A stretch of 64,000 nucleotides of DNA from Rhodococcus sp. IEGM 1409 (GCF_030056735.1 NZ_JASHKN010000003.1:499984-563983), one strand, 5' to 3'; counted from the stretch's first letter, positions 30,503 through 43,043 are shown. The notes: a model not told the origin generated them from the sequence alone. Program-made: numbers and translations.

Positions 30503-30521
30503 GACCGAGAGTGCCGTTCGC

Positions 30522-31115
30522 TCAGGGCGCGTCCGCCGCGGCGATGGCTGCATCGAATACGTCGGCGACCTCGCCGAGGGAATCGAGAATCGGCTGACCT
30601 GATTGTTCGACGCGAGCCCGAACCAGTGAACCCTCGAGTGCCGACACTGCCAGGACGGCAAGGCGCTCCGCTCGAGTGCGCGCGACACCGGACCCGATCA
30701 GTGAGTCGCTGAGTAGCGATGACCACTGTCGGTAGACCGCCTTCCCGGCGGCGGTGACGCTCTCCGAATCGGGGGCAAGCTCCAACAGTACCGTCGTGAT
30801 CGGTGAGCCTTCGTGGAATTCGGATTCGCTCACCCACCCGACCAGCAACCGCGCGTACTCGCGTACTAGCGACCCGGCGTCCGGTTGGCTGTCGGCGAGT
30901 TCTGCCAGAGTGTCTGCGACCAACTGCCCGCCGACGCGAACGACCTCCGTGCCGATCTGCTCTTTACCGCCGGGGAAGTAGTGGTAGAGCGAACCTTTCG
31001 GGGCTCCACTCGACTTGAGGATCTCGTTGAGTCCCGTTGCCGCATACCCCTGGCGGCGAAAAAGATCGGCCGCTGCTCGAACGAGCGCTTCGCGGTGTTT
31101 CGGGGGAGTTGCCAC
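30522..31115 (-). CDS. TetR-family regulator (LmrA/YxaF-like)
   Basis: 197 residues from GTG 31115; the frame is open to 31151. HTH residues 5-50: HREALVRAAADLFRRQGYAAT, and SGAPKGSLYHYFPGGKEQ, the HYFPGGKEQ text being typical of the LmrA/YxaF branch. It is divergent from a PaaI-like thioesterase gene. TAGACTGGTCTA lies in the gap and closely resembles LmrA/YxaF operators known from Bacillus (recollection), so it likely represses both genes. Confidence 0.86.
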   Translation of the reverse strand: MATPPKHREALVRAAADLFRRQGYAATGLNEILKSSGAPKGSLYHYFPGGKEQIGTEVVRVGGQLVADTLAELADSQPDAGSLVREYARLLVGWVSESEFHEGSPITTVLLELAPDSESVTAAGKAVYRQWSSLLSDSLIGSGVARTRAERLAVLAVSALEGSLVRARVEQSGQPILDSLGEVADVFDAAIAAADAP

Positions 31116-31157
31116 GAGTTGGAGCTTAAACACCCCAGGGATCCACCACAATCTATG

Positions 31158-31169
31158 TAGACTGGTCTA
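31158..31169. promoter_or_regulatory. Operator TAGACTGGTCTA for the TetR regulator
   Basis: A near-palindrome (TAGAC-N2-GTCTA) 1 base before the thioesterase ATG and 42 bases from the regulator's start. Its position over the start region suits repression of transcription of a leaderless or short-leader mRNA. Confidence 0.7.
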
Positions 31170-31170
31170 T

Positions 31171-31590
31171 ATGGAAGATTCTGAAATGCTCGAGCGGTTG
31201 CGTGCGGTCAACGCGTCGGCGGCCTTCAACCGTTGGGCCGGATTCGAAGTGACGGAAGCCGCACCGGGCCACGTGCGTCTGCGGCTCGAGTGGCGTGAGG
31301 ATCTGGGCCAGTACGCGGGACACCTGCACGCTGCACTCGTGGCTGGACTCGTCGACACCGCGTGCGGATTTGCTGCCTTCACACAGGTTGGTGTGGTGGC
31401 GGCATCCAACTGCACGGTCAATTTTGTGAGCCCGGGCGTCGGAACCGCATTTGTCGCCACAGCGCGCTCGGTCAAGGCTGGGCGCAAGCAGGTGTTCGTC
31501 ACTGCCGAGGTACATGCCGAACGCGAAGGCGAACCGGTGCTCGTCGCGTTCGGCACCACTCTGTTGGTTCCACTCGCCACTAAGGCCTAG
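31171..31590 (+). CDS. PaaI-family thioesterase (hotdog fold)
   Basis: 139 residues. Hotdog-fold motif GHLHAALVAGLVDTACGFAAF (about residues 50-70) with the usual HGG-like helix, followed by SNCTVNFVSPGVGTAFVATA. These enzymes hydrolyse acyl- or aryl-CoA thioesters in the cytoplasm; the substrate cannot be read from sequence. The ATG at 31171 directly follows the TetR operator, so expression is probably derepressed by the TetR ligand. Confidence 0.85.
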   Translation: MEDSEMLERLRAVNASAAFNRWAGFEVTEAAPGHVRLRLEWREDLGQYAGHLHAALVAGLVDTACGFAAFTQVGVVAASNCTVNFVSPGVGTAFVATARSVKAGRKQVFVTAEVHAEREGEPVLVAFGTTLLVPLATKA

Positions 31591-31608
31591 GCAAGACAGT
31601 CCTGATGG

Positions 31609-32538
31609 TCACGGAACCAGGATGAACTTTCCGGCGGGGTGCGAACTCTGCAACTCGGTGTGAGCGAGAGCCACGTCCGCGAGCGGGAAGGTCTTGGCGA
31701 TCTTCACGGTGAGGTGTCCGGAACCGGCTTGTTCGACAAGCTCGGATCGTGCCTTCAACCGAGCTTCGGCGCTTGCCGGATTACCGCCGCCGACGGACGC
31801 GAAGCCGTCGGTCTGAGCTCGCCCGAACGCGACGATGGTGACGATGCGACTCTTGTCGGTGACCAAGGCCAGAGATGCATCGACGGCTTCGTCCGTTCCG
31901 GCGGTGTCGAATGCCGCATCGACGCCGTTCGGGGCGAGTTCGCGAACACGCGTTTCGAGTCCTTCGCCGTAGAGCGCTGGCGTCGCGCCGAGTGAACGCA
32001 CGTAGTCCTGATTGGAGGCTCCCGCGGTGCCGATCACGGTGGCTCCACGTGCAACTGCCAGCTGGACGGCAATCGCGCCGACACCGCCGGACGCGCCGTG
32101 GATGAGGACGGTGTCCCCGGAGCCGACTCGAATGGTGTCGAGGGCGTCGACTGCCGTTCCGCCGACAAGAAGGAGGCCGGCTGCCTGTTCCCAGCTGATG
32201 CCGGTGGGCTTCGCGGTGATCGAGGAGACCGGCACGACTACCTGTTCGGCGTAAAGACCGTTGCCAGGGCTGACGATCACCTCGTCGCCGACGGCTACGG
32301 CGGTGACGCCGTCACCGACGGCCGCGACGACGCCCGCTGCCTCGCCGCCGAGGCGGATCGGAAGTTTCTCGGGATCGGTGCCGAAAGCGCCGCTGTAGAG
32401 CTTGAAGTCGAAGGGGTTCACGCCGACCGCTTTGACATCGACCAGGACTTCTCCTGATGTCGGCGACGGTAGCTCCACGTCAACCAGCTTCAGGACCTCG
32501 GGCGTTCCGTATGTCTGCGCTACAACAGTTTTGGTCAT
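31609..32538 (-). CDS. Zinc-independent quinone oxidoreductase-like MDR protein
   Basis: 309 residues of the medium-chain dehydrogenase/reductase superfamily. GroES-like domain residues 1-120 and NADPH-binding Rossmann domain with GASGGVGAIAVQLA near residue 150. Lacks the Cys ligands of zinc alcohol dehydrogenases, so it belongs with quinone/enone reductases. A promiscuous reduction of alpha,beta-unsaturated carbonyls is expected. It is transcribed from 32538 downstream of a broken SDR gene. Confidence 0.87.
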   Translation of the reverse strand: MTKTVVAQTYGTPEVLKLVDVELPSPTSGEVLVDVKAVGVNPFDFKLYSGAFGTDPEKLPIRLGGEAAGVVAAVGDGVTAVAVGDEVIVSPGNGLYAEQVVVPVSSITAKPTGISWEQAAGLLLVGGTAVDALDTIRVGSGDTVLIHGASGGVGAIAVQLAVARGATVIGTAGASNQDYVRSLGATPALYGEGLETRVRELAPNGVDAAFDTAGTDEAVDASLALVTDKSRIVTIVAFGRAQTDGFASVGGGNPASAEARLKARSELVEQAGSGHLTVKIAKTFPLADVALAHTELQSSHPAGKFILVP

Positions 32539-32604
32539 GTGTCGCGCAACCGTCCTCGGGGAGGCGATATTCCCCGAGAACGGGAAAAACTCGAGACGAT
32601 TCGA

Positions 32605-33305
32605 TCAGCGGATCAGCGTTCCCAGATCCAGTGGCATCGCGATCCCCGTGATGTGGTGGGCTTCGTCGGAACCGAGGAACGCTACGGCGGCTGCACTGTC
32701 TTCGGGCTGGCTGACGGGATCGGGCAAGGTCTGCAAGAAGATCGGGCCGAGCGTGTGGGCATTTGCGTCGATGAGTGGCTTCATGTCGGTCATTTGCATG
32801 CCGGTTTCCACGCCGTGCGGGTGAATGGTGTTGACCCGAATGTTGTACTGCCCCAATTTCGAGGCCATGGTCTTCGCCAGGCCGGTGATGCCGTGTTTGC
32901 TCGCGACGTAGTGGCCGAGGAAGGGGAGCCCGCGCAGGCCTGCCACTGCTCGGGCGTGATTTCCCAGGACATGTTGGCGGGGCAGATTCCAGCGTTCGCG
33001 ACGACGACGTCGAGGCGCCCCAGTTCGTCGATGCCGGCATCGAGCGCCGCGGACAGCGCAGAGAAGTCGCGGGCGTCGGTCTTGGTGGCGACAATTCGAC
33101 GGTCGAGAGCCTTGACCAGTTCGACTGTCTCGGCCAGGTCGTCTTCGGTGGCGCCGGCGTAAGACGTGGATTCGAATTGAACACACGCGTCGACCGCGAT
33201 GATGTCTGCGCCCTCTTCTGCCAACCGGTCAGCCTCGGCTCGCCCCTGACCGCGGGCTGCTCTGGTGATGAAGGCAACTTTCCCGGTGAATCGACTGGCA
33301 GTCAT
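32605..33305 (-). pseudogene. Mycofactocin-type short-chain dehydrogenase with internal deletion
   Basis: The first 110 residues ([20 protein letters not shown] to [19 protein letters not shown]) and the C-terminal part ([20 protein letters not shown], then AMPLDLGTLIR) belong to a mycofactocin-associated SDR. They are in different frames and meet at about 32945 without the roughly 35-40 residues normally between, including the catalytic Ser strand. The remaining YxxxK (YVASK) is intact. The glycine motif also reads ITRAARGQG in place of ITGAARGQG. It has a good start (ATG 33305, GGAGG upstream), so it was recently functional. Confidence 0.85.
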
Positions 33306-33399
33306 GCTCGAACCTCCGAATAGTGGTGACAATCTGCTCTTCGGAAGTTAGCGCGACGAAGTTCTTTTCGGGCGGGAATGCCCAGTCAGCGGAAATCGC

Positions 33400-35763
33400 T
33401 CAGCACACTCTGGTCAACAGGGCACAGGGCCCGGCGGCGAAGATGTCGCGCGCATCCGCGGACAAAACGGGCTGTCTGCTCAGTGTGTCGATCCAGTCGC
33501 CATCGGGAAGGTCGATCCGAGTATCTCGCCAACCGTGCGCCGAGAGCCCGAGTGAATGCCGGGTCGCCAGAGCAACGACCCTGGCCGATTCGCCGACGGG
33601 GCCGCGCGAGAATCCGACCAGATGACCGGACGCGGAACCCGAAGCCAAGATCGGCCGGTACTCACCGCGGTCGAACCACGAGGGATTCTCCCGCCGCAGA
33701 GTCAGAGCCGCGCGAACGAGGTGCAGTTTTGCGGTTCCGGTCGCGTCGATCGGCGCGGCGTCGGCTTCGAGCAGTGATCGCCTCGCTCGGTAGTCGACAA
33801 GGCGCCGGTTGTCCGGATCGACCAACGAGTCCTCCCACAGCTCAGTGCCCTGGTAGACGTCGGGAACGCCCGGTCCGAGGAGTTGGAGTAGCTTTTGGCC
33901 CAGTGAGTCCGACCAGCCGTGACGAGCGATCCGGCCGACGAACTCGCTGACCGAATCACCGACCGAACCGTCGATCACCTCGTCGATCCACCTGTGCACA
34001 TCCGATTCGAAGCCGACGTCCGGATCGTTCCAGGAAGTCTTTGCGCCGGATTCGCGAACAGCCTTCTCTGCATAGGCGTGTATACGCTCGCGCAGCTCGG
34101 GAACCGAGGCCGCCGAGCGACCGTCGACCGGCCACACGCCGATGATGTTCTGCCACAGGAACAATCCAGTCAGCGGATCAGGGCTGGGGCAGACATCTTC
34201 CCAGTCGCGAATCAGCCGGGACCACAGGGTCGGCACCTGGGACAGAACACCGATCCGCGCCCGCACGTCCTCGCCGCGTTTGGTGTCGTGAGTGGACAGA
34301 CTCGTCATCGCGCGCGGCCACTGCTTCGCTCGGTCCGCGTTGTGGAGATGGAATTCGGCGACGGAGACAGCAAGCGATGCCGGGTTGCCGCCGACTTCCT
34401 GACGTGAGACCAGGCGTGCTGTCCGATAGAAGAGTCGATCTTCGACGGACTTGGCCATGACGGCGCCACACACCTGCTGGAAGCGAACCGCTGCTTCGCC
34501 GCCGTTGACCAGCGCTTGCGCCAACACGTTGAACACTGCTTCATGTCCAGGGGCCAACTCGTGCATGTCTCCGACGATGCGTGCGGCCAAACCGGCAAGG
34601 GGACTGTAGTCGGATCGATACACCGGCATCCGGGCGATCGCGACGACAACTGCGTCGTTCAGTTCGGTCTCACTGCAACGACTTCCGGTTTCGCGTTGGA
34701 TTGCGCGCACGAGCCGGCGAACCTCGGGTGCTAGGTCACCGCGCCCGGTGTCGCGTTTGAACTGACGCTCGGTGTGATGCAACCACGAGCTGTCCCCGTC
34801 GTCACCGGTCAAATCTGCAGACAGTTCGGTCAATTCGTGTTCGGCGGCGGGATCGACGAAGACGCCGCCCAGTTGATTGAGGGCGTCGTATCCGGTGGTG
34901 CCGTCGATCGGGAGCAGCGGATCGAGTGGTTCCGTGTGGCCGAGGATCTTCTCGATCACGAGCCACTGCTTCGGTCCGATCAGTTCCCGCAGGCGCGCCA
35001 GATACTCTGCCGGATCGGCGAGTCCATCCGGGTGATCGATGCGAACGCCGTCGATCAGTCCTTCGTCGACCCACGACTTCAGTTCCCGATGGCAGAGTTC
35101 GAAGACTCGAGGATCGTCCTGGCGCAGGGCGGCGAGTTCGTTGACGGCAAAGAACCGTCGGTAGTTGATGATTCCGGCGTTCCACGGTACGAGTCGGTAC
35201 GACTGCCTGGCGTGGACCTCCTGTGGGGATCCGAATTCGGTACCGGCCGCGACGGGGAAGCGGTGCTCGTAGAACGCGAGAAGTGTTTCCTCGCCAACTT
35301 TTTCGACAGTCAGCTCTTCTAGATCGTCCTGGCTGCCCAGTACCGGGAGCGAGAGTTTTCCGTCGGCGCCGTTGTCCTCGGCCCAGTCGATGTCGAAGAA
35401 AGCTGCGTACTCCGACCCCTGGCCGTGCGTGAGAACGTCCCACCACCAGGCATTTTCGCGTGGTTTGGCAACCCCGACATGGTTGGGGACCAGATCGACG
35501 ATCAGGCCCATTCCGCGTGCTCGGGCCGCGTGCGACAACTCCACCAAGGCCTCCCGGCCGCCGAGTCCAGCGGACACGGTTGTCGGATCGGTGACGTCGT
35601 AGCCGTGCGTCGACCCGGACGTTGCCGTGAGAATGGGGGAGAGATAAAGATGCGAGACCCCCAACGCGTCGAAGTAGTCCACCAGTGCGGCCGCATCACG
35701 AAGGGTGAACGCGTCTGGGCGCAACTGCAGTCGGTAGGTGCTGGTTATCGGGGCCATGTGCAC
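33400..35763 (-). CDS. treY: Maltooligosyl trehalose synthase
   Basis: 787 residues of GH13. It turns the reducing-end alpha-1,4 bond of maltodextrins into the alpha,alpha-1,1 bond of trehalose. Motifs: SHLYLSPILTATSGSTHGYDV, VDLVPNHVG, DGVRIDHPDGL (catalytic Asp) and VIEKILGHTE (Glu), and late in the protein PGVPDVYQGTELWE. It begins 7 bases after treX ends, so the two form an operon. treZ, which should follow, is displaced to 20.1-21.9 kb. Confidence 0.95.
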   Translation of the reverse strand: MHMAPITSTYRLQLRPDAFTLRDAAALVDYFDALGVSHLYLSPILTATSGSTHGYDVTDPTTVSAGLGGREALVELSHAARARGMGLIVDLVPNHVGVAKPRENAWWWDVLTHGQGSEYAAFFDIDWAEDNGADGKLSLPVLGSQDDLEELTVEKVGEETLLAFYEHRFPVAAGTEFGSPQEVHARQSYRLVPWNAGIINYRRFFAVNELAALRQDDPRVFELCHRELKSWVDEGLIDGVRIDHPDGLADPAEYLARLRELIGPKQWLVIEKILGHTEPLDPLLPIDGTTGYDALNQLGGVFVDPAAEHELTELSADLTGDDGDSSWLHHTERQFKRDTGRGDLAPEVRRLVRAIQRETGSRCSETELNDAVVVAIARMPVYRSDYSPLAGLAARIVGDMHELAPGHEAVFNVLAQALVNGGEAAVRFQQVCGAVMAKSVEDRLFYRTARLVSRQEVGGNPASLAVSVAEFHLHNADRAKQWPRAMTSLSTHDTKRGEDVRARIGVLSQVPTLWSRLIRDWEDVCPSPDPLTGLFLWQNIIGVWPVDGRSAASVPELRERIHAYAEKAVRESGAKTSWNDPDVGFESDVHRWIDEVIDGSVGDSVSEFVGRIARHGWSDSLGQKLLQLLGPGVPDVYQGTELWEDSLVDPDNRRLVDYRARRSLLEADAAPIDATGTAKLHLVRAALTLRRENPSWFDRGEYRPILASGSASGHLVGFSRGPVGESARVVALATRHSLGLSAHGWRDTRIDLPDGDWIDTLSRQPVLSADARDIFAAGPCALLTRVC

Positions 35764-35770
35764 GTCTCCC

Positions 35771-38191
<2,421 letters not shown>

Positions 38192-38236
38192 GAATCAGAC
38201 CTTATCGGGTGCAGCCGATCGAATCTTGTCGACTAC

Positions 38237-39541
38237 CTACGCCGCTGATCCCCGTTTTGCCTGGCTGCGGGCGGATGCAAGCATTCCGGCTGTGATCTGT
38301 TCCACCTCTGCCTCCGAGCACAGGTAGGGCGGCATCGCGTAGACGAGGTTTCGGAACGGTCGTAGCCAGACGCCGGCGTCGACAGCTGCATCGGTCGCGC
38401 TCTGCATATCGACCGGCTGTTCGAGTTCGATCACTCCGATTCCGCCTTTGACGCGGACGTCGACGACCCCGGGAATGGTGACGGCTTCGGCGAGGCCGCG
38501 AGCGAGACCATGTTCGAGGGCAGCGACATCACGCCGCCAGTCCATCGCGAGCAGGAGTTCGGTCGACGCGACCGCGACAGCGCACGCGAGTGGATTGCCC
38601 ATGAAGGTAGGGCCGTGCATCAGCCCGCCGCCCTCACCTGCGGTGATGGTCTCCGCTATCTCTGTGGTGCACAGCGTTGCCGCCAGACTCATGTACCCGC
38701 CGGTCAGTGCCTTGCCGACGCACATGACATCGGGGCTGACGCCGGCGTGATCGGCGGCGAACAGTTCTCCGGTGCGTCCGAAGCCGGTGGCGATCTCGTC
38801 GAAGACCAAGAGGACTTGGTACTTGTCGCAGAGGTTACGTAGGTCGATCAGGTACGCGGGGTCGTGGAAGCGCATTCCGCCGGCGCCTTGGACTACCGGT
38901 TCGACGATCACCGCGGCCAGCTCGTCGTGATGCTCGGCCAACAGCGCTTCCAACTCCTGTACGTACTCGGGGAGATAGTCCGCCGGGGGAGTCTGGGCGA
39001 AGACCTGAGGGCGAAGGACGTCGGTCCAGAGTGAGTGCATGCCGCCGTCGGGATCGCAGACGCTCATGGGGGTGAAGGTGTCACCGTGGTATCCACCACG
39101 CCAGGTCATCAAACGATTTTTCGACGGCTTTCCGAGGCTCCGCCAGTACTGCAGGCACATCTTGACTGCGACTTCGACGGCCACCGACCCGGAATCGGAG
39201 AGGAACACCTTGTCGAGGTGAGGTGGTGTGATGTCGACGAGCATTCGCCCGAGGCGAGCGGCAGGTTCATGCGTCAGTCCGCCGAACATGACATGGCTCA
39301 TCTTGCCCAGCTGCCGCGCGGCGGCGGCGTCGAGCACGGGATTGCGGTAGCCGTGAATGGCAGCCCACCACGAGCTCATCCCGTCGACGAGTCGCCGGCC
39401 GTCGGAGAGCGTGAGGGTAGCCCCCTGGGCAGAATCGACGATCAGCGGACGAGTCGACGCGGGAAACGATCCGTACGGATGCCAGAGGACATCGGCATCG
39501 ATGGCGGAGATGTCATGAGGATCAAGTCCGGTTGTGAGCAC
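38237..39541 (-). CDS. bioA: Adenosylmethionine-8-amino-7-oxononanoate aminotransferase
   Basis: 434-residue PLP enzyme making 7,8-diaminopelargonate in biotin synthesis. Motifs: [51 protein letters not shown] and Lys in [11 protein letters not shown]. Divergent from bioF across a TTGAAC palindrome, the probable BioQ operator. In M. tuberculosis bioA is in the same orientation as bioF, whereas here it is opposite. Confidence 0.96.
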   Translation of the reverse strand: MLTTGLDPHDISAIDADVLWHPYGSFPASTRPLIVDSAQGATLTLSDGRRLVDGMSSWWAAIHGYRNPVLDAAAARQLGKMSHVMFGGLTHEPAARLGRMLVDITPPHLDKVFLSDSGSVAVEVAVKMCLQYWRSLGKPSKNRLMTWRGGYHGDTFTPMSVCDPDGGMHSLWTDVLRPQVFAQTPPADYLPEYVQELEALLAEHHDELAAVIVEPVVQGAGGMRFHDPAYLIDLRNLCDKYQVLLVFDEIATGFGRTGELFAADHAGVSPDVMCVGKALTGGYMSLAATLCTTEIAETITAGEGGGLMHGPTFMGNPLACAVAVASTELLLAMDWRRDVAALEHGLARGLAEAVTIPGVVDVRVKGGIGVIELEQPVDMQSATDAAVDAGVWLRPFRNLVYAMPPYLCSEAEVEQITAGMLASARSQAKRGSAA

Positions 39542-39562
39542 GGATGCACCCTAACCATTGAG

Positions 39563-39577
39563 TTGAACGGTGTTCAA
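39563..39577. promoter_or_regulatory. BioQ-type operator between bioA and bioF
   Basis: The perfect palindrome TTGAACGGTGTTCAA has 6-base arms around GGT. It is 15 bases upstream of the bioF start region and 22 from bioA. The near-identical TTGTACGGTGTTCAA occurs before bioB (53884-53898), which ties both loci to one regulator. Confidence 0.85.
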
Positions 39578-39591
39578 GTATGGTCGGAAAA

Positions 39592-40725
39592 GTGAACACC
39601 TCGCTGAATTGGCTCACTGCCGTCGAAGCGGACCGTAGGGCCGCTGGACTGCGTCGCGAACTCCGTCCGCGCATGGTCGACTCCCCGCTGATCGACCTGG
39701 CGTCGAACGACTACCTCGGACTGGTGCGGCACCCCGACGTGATCGAGGGCGCTACGGCGGCTCTGCACCGTTGGGGCGCAGGCGCCACGGGTTCGCGTCT
39801 GGTCACCGGAACCACCACCGAACACGAACTGCTCGAAGTCGAACTGGCCGAGTTCGTCGGGGCTGACTCCGGGCTCGTCTTCTCCTCCGGCTACACCGCC
39901 AATCTCGGCGCGGTGACGGCGCTCTCGGGTCCCGGGTCGTTGATCGTCTCCGACGCGGGATCGCATGCCTCGCTCGTGGATGCCTGCCGACTGTCACGCG
40001 CTCGGGTAGCCGTTTCCCCGCATTCGGACGTGAACTTTCTCGCCGACACGTTGCGCACCAGATCCGAAGAGCGAGCGCTGGTCGTCACCGATTCGGTCTT
40101 CAGTGCCGACGGAGATCTCGCGCCGCTGCGGGAGATGCACCAGGTGTGCCGCGAACACGGCGCGATTCTGCTGGTCGACGAGGCGCACGGCATCGGTGTG
40201 CGCGGTGCCGGTGGACGCGGACTCGTTCACGAGTCCGGCTTGGCCGGTGAATCCGACGTCGTCGTGACGGCAACATTGTCGAAGTCGCTCGCCAGCCAGG
40301 GTGGGGTTGTACTCGGCGACAACAAGATCCGCGCGCATCTCATCGACGCGGCAAGAACGTTCATCTTCGACACCGGTCTCGCACCGGCTGCCGTCGGCGC
40401 GGCCAGGGCTGCACTCGCCGTCCTCCAGCGCGAGCCGACGCGAGCGCTCGACGTCCTGGCCCGGGCGTCCGAACTCGCCGACGTCACCGGGGCCCCATCG
40501 CCTGAATCTGCCGTCGTCTCGGTCGTTCTCGGTGATCCGCAACGGGCGTTCGATGCCGCGTCGGCGTGCCGGGAACAAGGGCTGCATGTCGGATGCTTCC
40601 GTCCACCGTCGGTGCCGGAAGGAACGTCTCGGCTGCGTCTGACTGCGCGAGCGACGCTGTCCACTTCCGAGATGGAGCAGATCTCACTCGTACTGCGCGA
40701 AGTATTGAAAGGTGCCCGCGCATGA
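39592..40725 (+). CDS. bioF: 8-amino-7-oxononanoate synthase
   Basis: PLP enzyme condensing pimeloyl-ACP (or -CoA) with alanine. About 377 residues from GTG 39592; an upstream start at 39580 is also open. Motifs: [48 protein letters not shown] and the PLP Lys in [13 protein letters not shown]. The stop overlaps the bioD ATG (ATGA). A half-copy of the operator (GTGAACACC) covers the GTG start. Confidence 0.95.
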   Translation: MNTSLNWLTAVEADRRAAGLRRELRPRMVDSPLIDLASNDYLGLVRHPDVIEGATAALHRWGAGATGSRLVTGTTTEHELLEVELAEFVGADSGLVFSSGYTANLGAVTALSGPGSLIVSDAGSHASLVDACRLSRARVAVSPHSDVNFLADTLRTRSEERALVVTDSVFSADGDLAPLREMHQVCREHGAILLVDEAHGIGVRGAGGRGLVHESGLAGESDVVVTATLSKSLASQGGVVLGDNKIRAHLIDAARTFIFDTGLAPAAVGAARAALAVLQREPTRALDVLARASELADVTGAPSPESAVVSVVLGDPQRAFDAASACREQGLHVGCFRPPSVPEGTSRLRLTARATLSTSEMEQISLVLREVLKGARA

Positions 40726-41405
40726 GCATTCTCGTGGTGACCGGAACGTCGACCGACGTCGGAAAAACAGTGGTGACGGCAGCTCTGGCCTCGGTCGCCC
40801 TGCAGACGGGTAAGTCGGTCGCTGTGCTCAAACCGGCGCAGACCGGCGTCGACGTGGACGGTGCGGGTGATCTGGCCGAGGTCGACCGTTTGACCGGTGG
40901 CGGTGTGACGCTGGTCGAGTTGGCGCGGTATCCCGAACCTCTGGCGCCTGATACTGCTGCGCGTAGAAGTGGTCTCCGGTTGTTGGCGCTCGACGACGTG
41001 GTCCGGGTCGCTTCCGACCTGGACGCCACTCACGACCTGACTCTGATCGAAGGCGCGGGCGGCTTGCTGGTCCGGTTGGGGTCCGACGGGTTCACCGCGC
41101 GTGATCTTGCCGCGGCGTTGTCAGCGCCGGTCCTGCTGGTGGTTGCCTCCGGCCTGGGCACGCTCAATCACACTGCTCTGACAGTGGAAGCGCTAGGGGC
41201 ATCCGGCGTGGACTGCGCCGGGTTGGTGATCGGTTCGTGGCCGCAGGAACCGGACCTCGCCGAGAGGTGTAATCGCGAGGATCTGGTCTCGGTCAGCGGC
41301 GTTCCCCTTGTCGGAGCAATGCCGGCCGGTAGCGGCAGCGTGAGTGCCCGAGAGTTTGCTCAGACCGCTTCGGCTGCGCTCGGTAAGTCTCACTTGGCCA
41401 ACTAA
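40722..41405 (+). CDS. bioD: Dethiobiotin synthetase
   Basis: 227 residues, ATP-dependent carboxylation of 7,8-diaminopelargonate to dethiobiotin. P-loop [17 protein letters not shown] near the N-terminus, Lys in KPAQTG and the switch-like [12 protein letters not shown]. Translationally coupled to bioF. After it about 180 bases (41406-41586) contain no gene I can support. BioB, which completes the pathway, is at 53.9 kb. Confidence 0.95.
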   Translation: MSILVVTGTSTDVGKTVVTAALASVALQTGKSVAVLKPAQTGVDVDGAGDLAEVDRLTGGGVTLVELARYPEPLAPDTAARRSGLRLLALDDVVRVASDLDATHDLTLIEGAGGLLVRLGSDGFTARDLAAALSAPVLLVVASGLGTLNHTALTVEALGASGVDCAGLVIGSWPQEPDLAERCNREDLVSVSGVPLVGAMPAGSGSVSAREFAQTASAALGKSHLAN

Positions 41406-41586
41406 AGCCGTAACATCCGATTTGTCTGCATCGATAGCCAAGGCGCAGTGGGGCGCCTCGATTTCGACGTCCCCCGCGTACGATTCCGGTCGGTATATTT
41501 CGGCCGGCGTTTTGGCGACCCAGAGTCCTGGGGGCCTGAATCGCCGATAGTGGGTGTCGAATTGTGAGTAGGTCAGTCGAATGTAG

Positions 41587-43004
41587 GTGGTGAGTACGGT
41601 CGGAAGGTTGTCGTCATCGGCCGCACGCCGCGCAGTGCTCATCGGTGTTGTTGTATTCGTCTCGTGTCTGGTCGGAATTCTGAGTCGCCTACCCGGCACG
41701 CTCGCTGTCTTCTGGCCGGCCAACGCGCTGCTGCTCGGGATTCTCTTTCGGTCACCGCGCTCCGCGACACCGCTCACCTGGATCTGCGTCGTGGCAGGCT
41801 ATGTCGGAGCCGACCTGATCACCGGCGGGGCGTGGGATTCCACGGTGTGGCTCAACGCGGCCAACATCGTCGGGGTCGCGAGCGGCTTCTACGCTTTTCA
41901 CTGGGTTGACGGTGAGGATCGTCGTCTGACCAGTATTCAGTCTGTCGGATATCTCGTGTCGATGACTGTCGTCGGTGCGTCGATGGCAGCGCTCGTCGGC
42001 GGAATCGCAAACCGCGTGCTGTTCGGCGGACGGTGGTGGGACGGCTGGTTGCTCTGGTTCTCGAGTGAGTTCGTCAACTACATGACCATCGTCCCATTGG
42101 TGCTGACGTTCCCCTCGCTTCGGCGTGTCGATCGAGACCCGAAAGCTGTTGCCGTACTTCTGCGTCGATCGCTCGTTCCGACAGCGCTACTGACGATCTG
42201 CATCATTTTGGAGTGGGTGATCGGCGGCGCCGGAGCGATCGCGTTTGCCATGCCGGCGCTGGTGACTGCAGCCTTGCTCACCAATGTTTTGTCACGTCGA
42301 TGCTCACAGCAGTATCAACTGCCTGGACGTTGGTGCTGACGGCCGACGGTCATCTCGGATTGTCCAGCGAAGGCCTCTCGCCCGTCAGTGCGTCGGTCCA
42401 GATCGGATTGTCTCTGCTGGCGGTAGCGCCGATCGCGGTGGCATGTGTGATCCTCGAGCGCCGCCGCGCGCTCGAGGCGCTGACACAAGCCGTGACCCAC
42501 GACGATCTCACTGGTGCGTTGCGCCGGGACGAGTTCTTGCGGCGAGGCGGCGGCGTGACGGGTGCGACCGATCCGCGTCGACGCTCCGGACGTCCGGTCA
42601 GCGTCCTGATGATGGATCTGGATCACTTCAAGTTGGTGAACGACAACCTCGGTCACCGCGCGGGCGATACCGCGTTGGTGAGTTTTGCCGATCAGGTCAG
42701 GCGGAACCTCGATGACAAGCACCTGTTCGCCCGCTTGGGCGGCGAGGAGTTCGTCGTTTTGATGACAGGTGTCGATCTGGAAGGTGCAACCGCAACGGCC
42801 GAGATGATTCGACGCGCGCAGGCGGAGAATTCGTCGGCAGTGTTGGGCGATCTCGGGCCGACGGTCAGCATCGGTGTCGCGTGTTCACCCCACGGCGACG
42901 CAGATCTGACGCAACTGGTCGACTGTGCCGACGAAGCCTTGTACGAAGCGAAGAAACTCGACCGGAATCGAACTGTCTCGCTGACGCTCGGAGAAGTCAC
43001 GTAA
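41587..43004 (+). pseudogene. MASE1-GGDEF diguanylate cyclase with one-base frameshift
   Basis: A membrane-bound c-di-GMP synthase by family. Frame one (41587 to about 42287) encodes the MASE1 sensor domain with about six helices (TLAVFWPANALLLGILFRS). Frame two (about 42291-43004) continues with VTSMLTAVSTAWTLVL, the last helices and a GGDEF domain with LMMDLDHFKLVNDNLGHRAG and active-site GGEEF. The two join perfectly if the T run at 42287-42290 had five bases, not four. So the gene is either mutated, mis-sequenced, or able to be switched by slippage. A perfect terminator hairpin begins at the stop codon. Confidence 0.87.
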
Positions 43005-43043
43005 CCCGTGCGGACCCACAGTGTTTGCAGGTCCGCACGGGTT
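43003..43043. terminator. Bidirectional hairpin terminator
   Basis: AACCCGTGCGGACC (43003-43016) and GGTCCGCACGGGTT (43030-43043) are perfect complements with a 13-base loop. The hairpin starts inside the GGDEF stop codon and ends 17 bases from the convergent TctA gene, so it can end both transcripts. Confidence 0.88.

Noticed and set aside
41193..41777. Minus-strand frame covering the gap after bioD
   Set aside because: Most of it overlaps bioD and the GGDEF gene; the middle part (YIRLTYSQFDTHYRRF) is less biased but has no start signal or recognised family.
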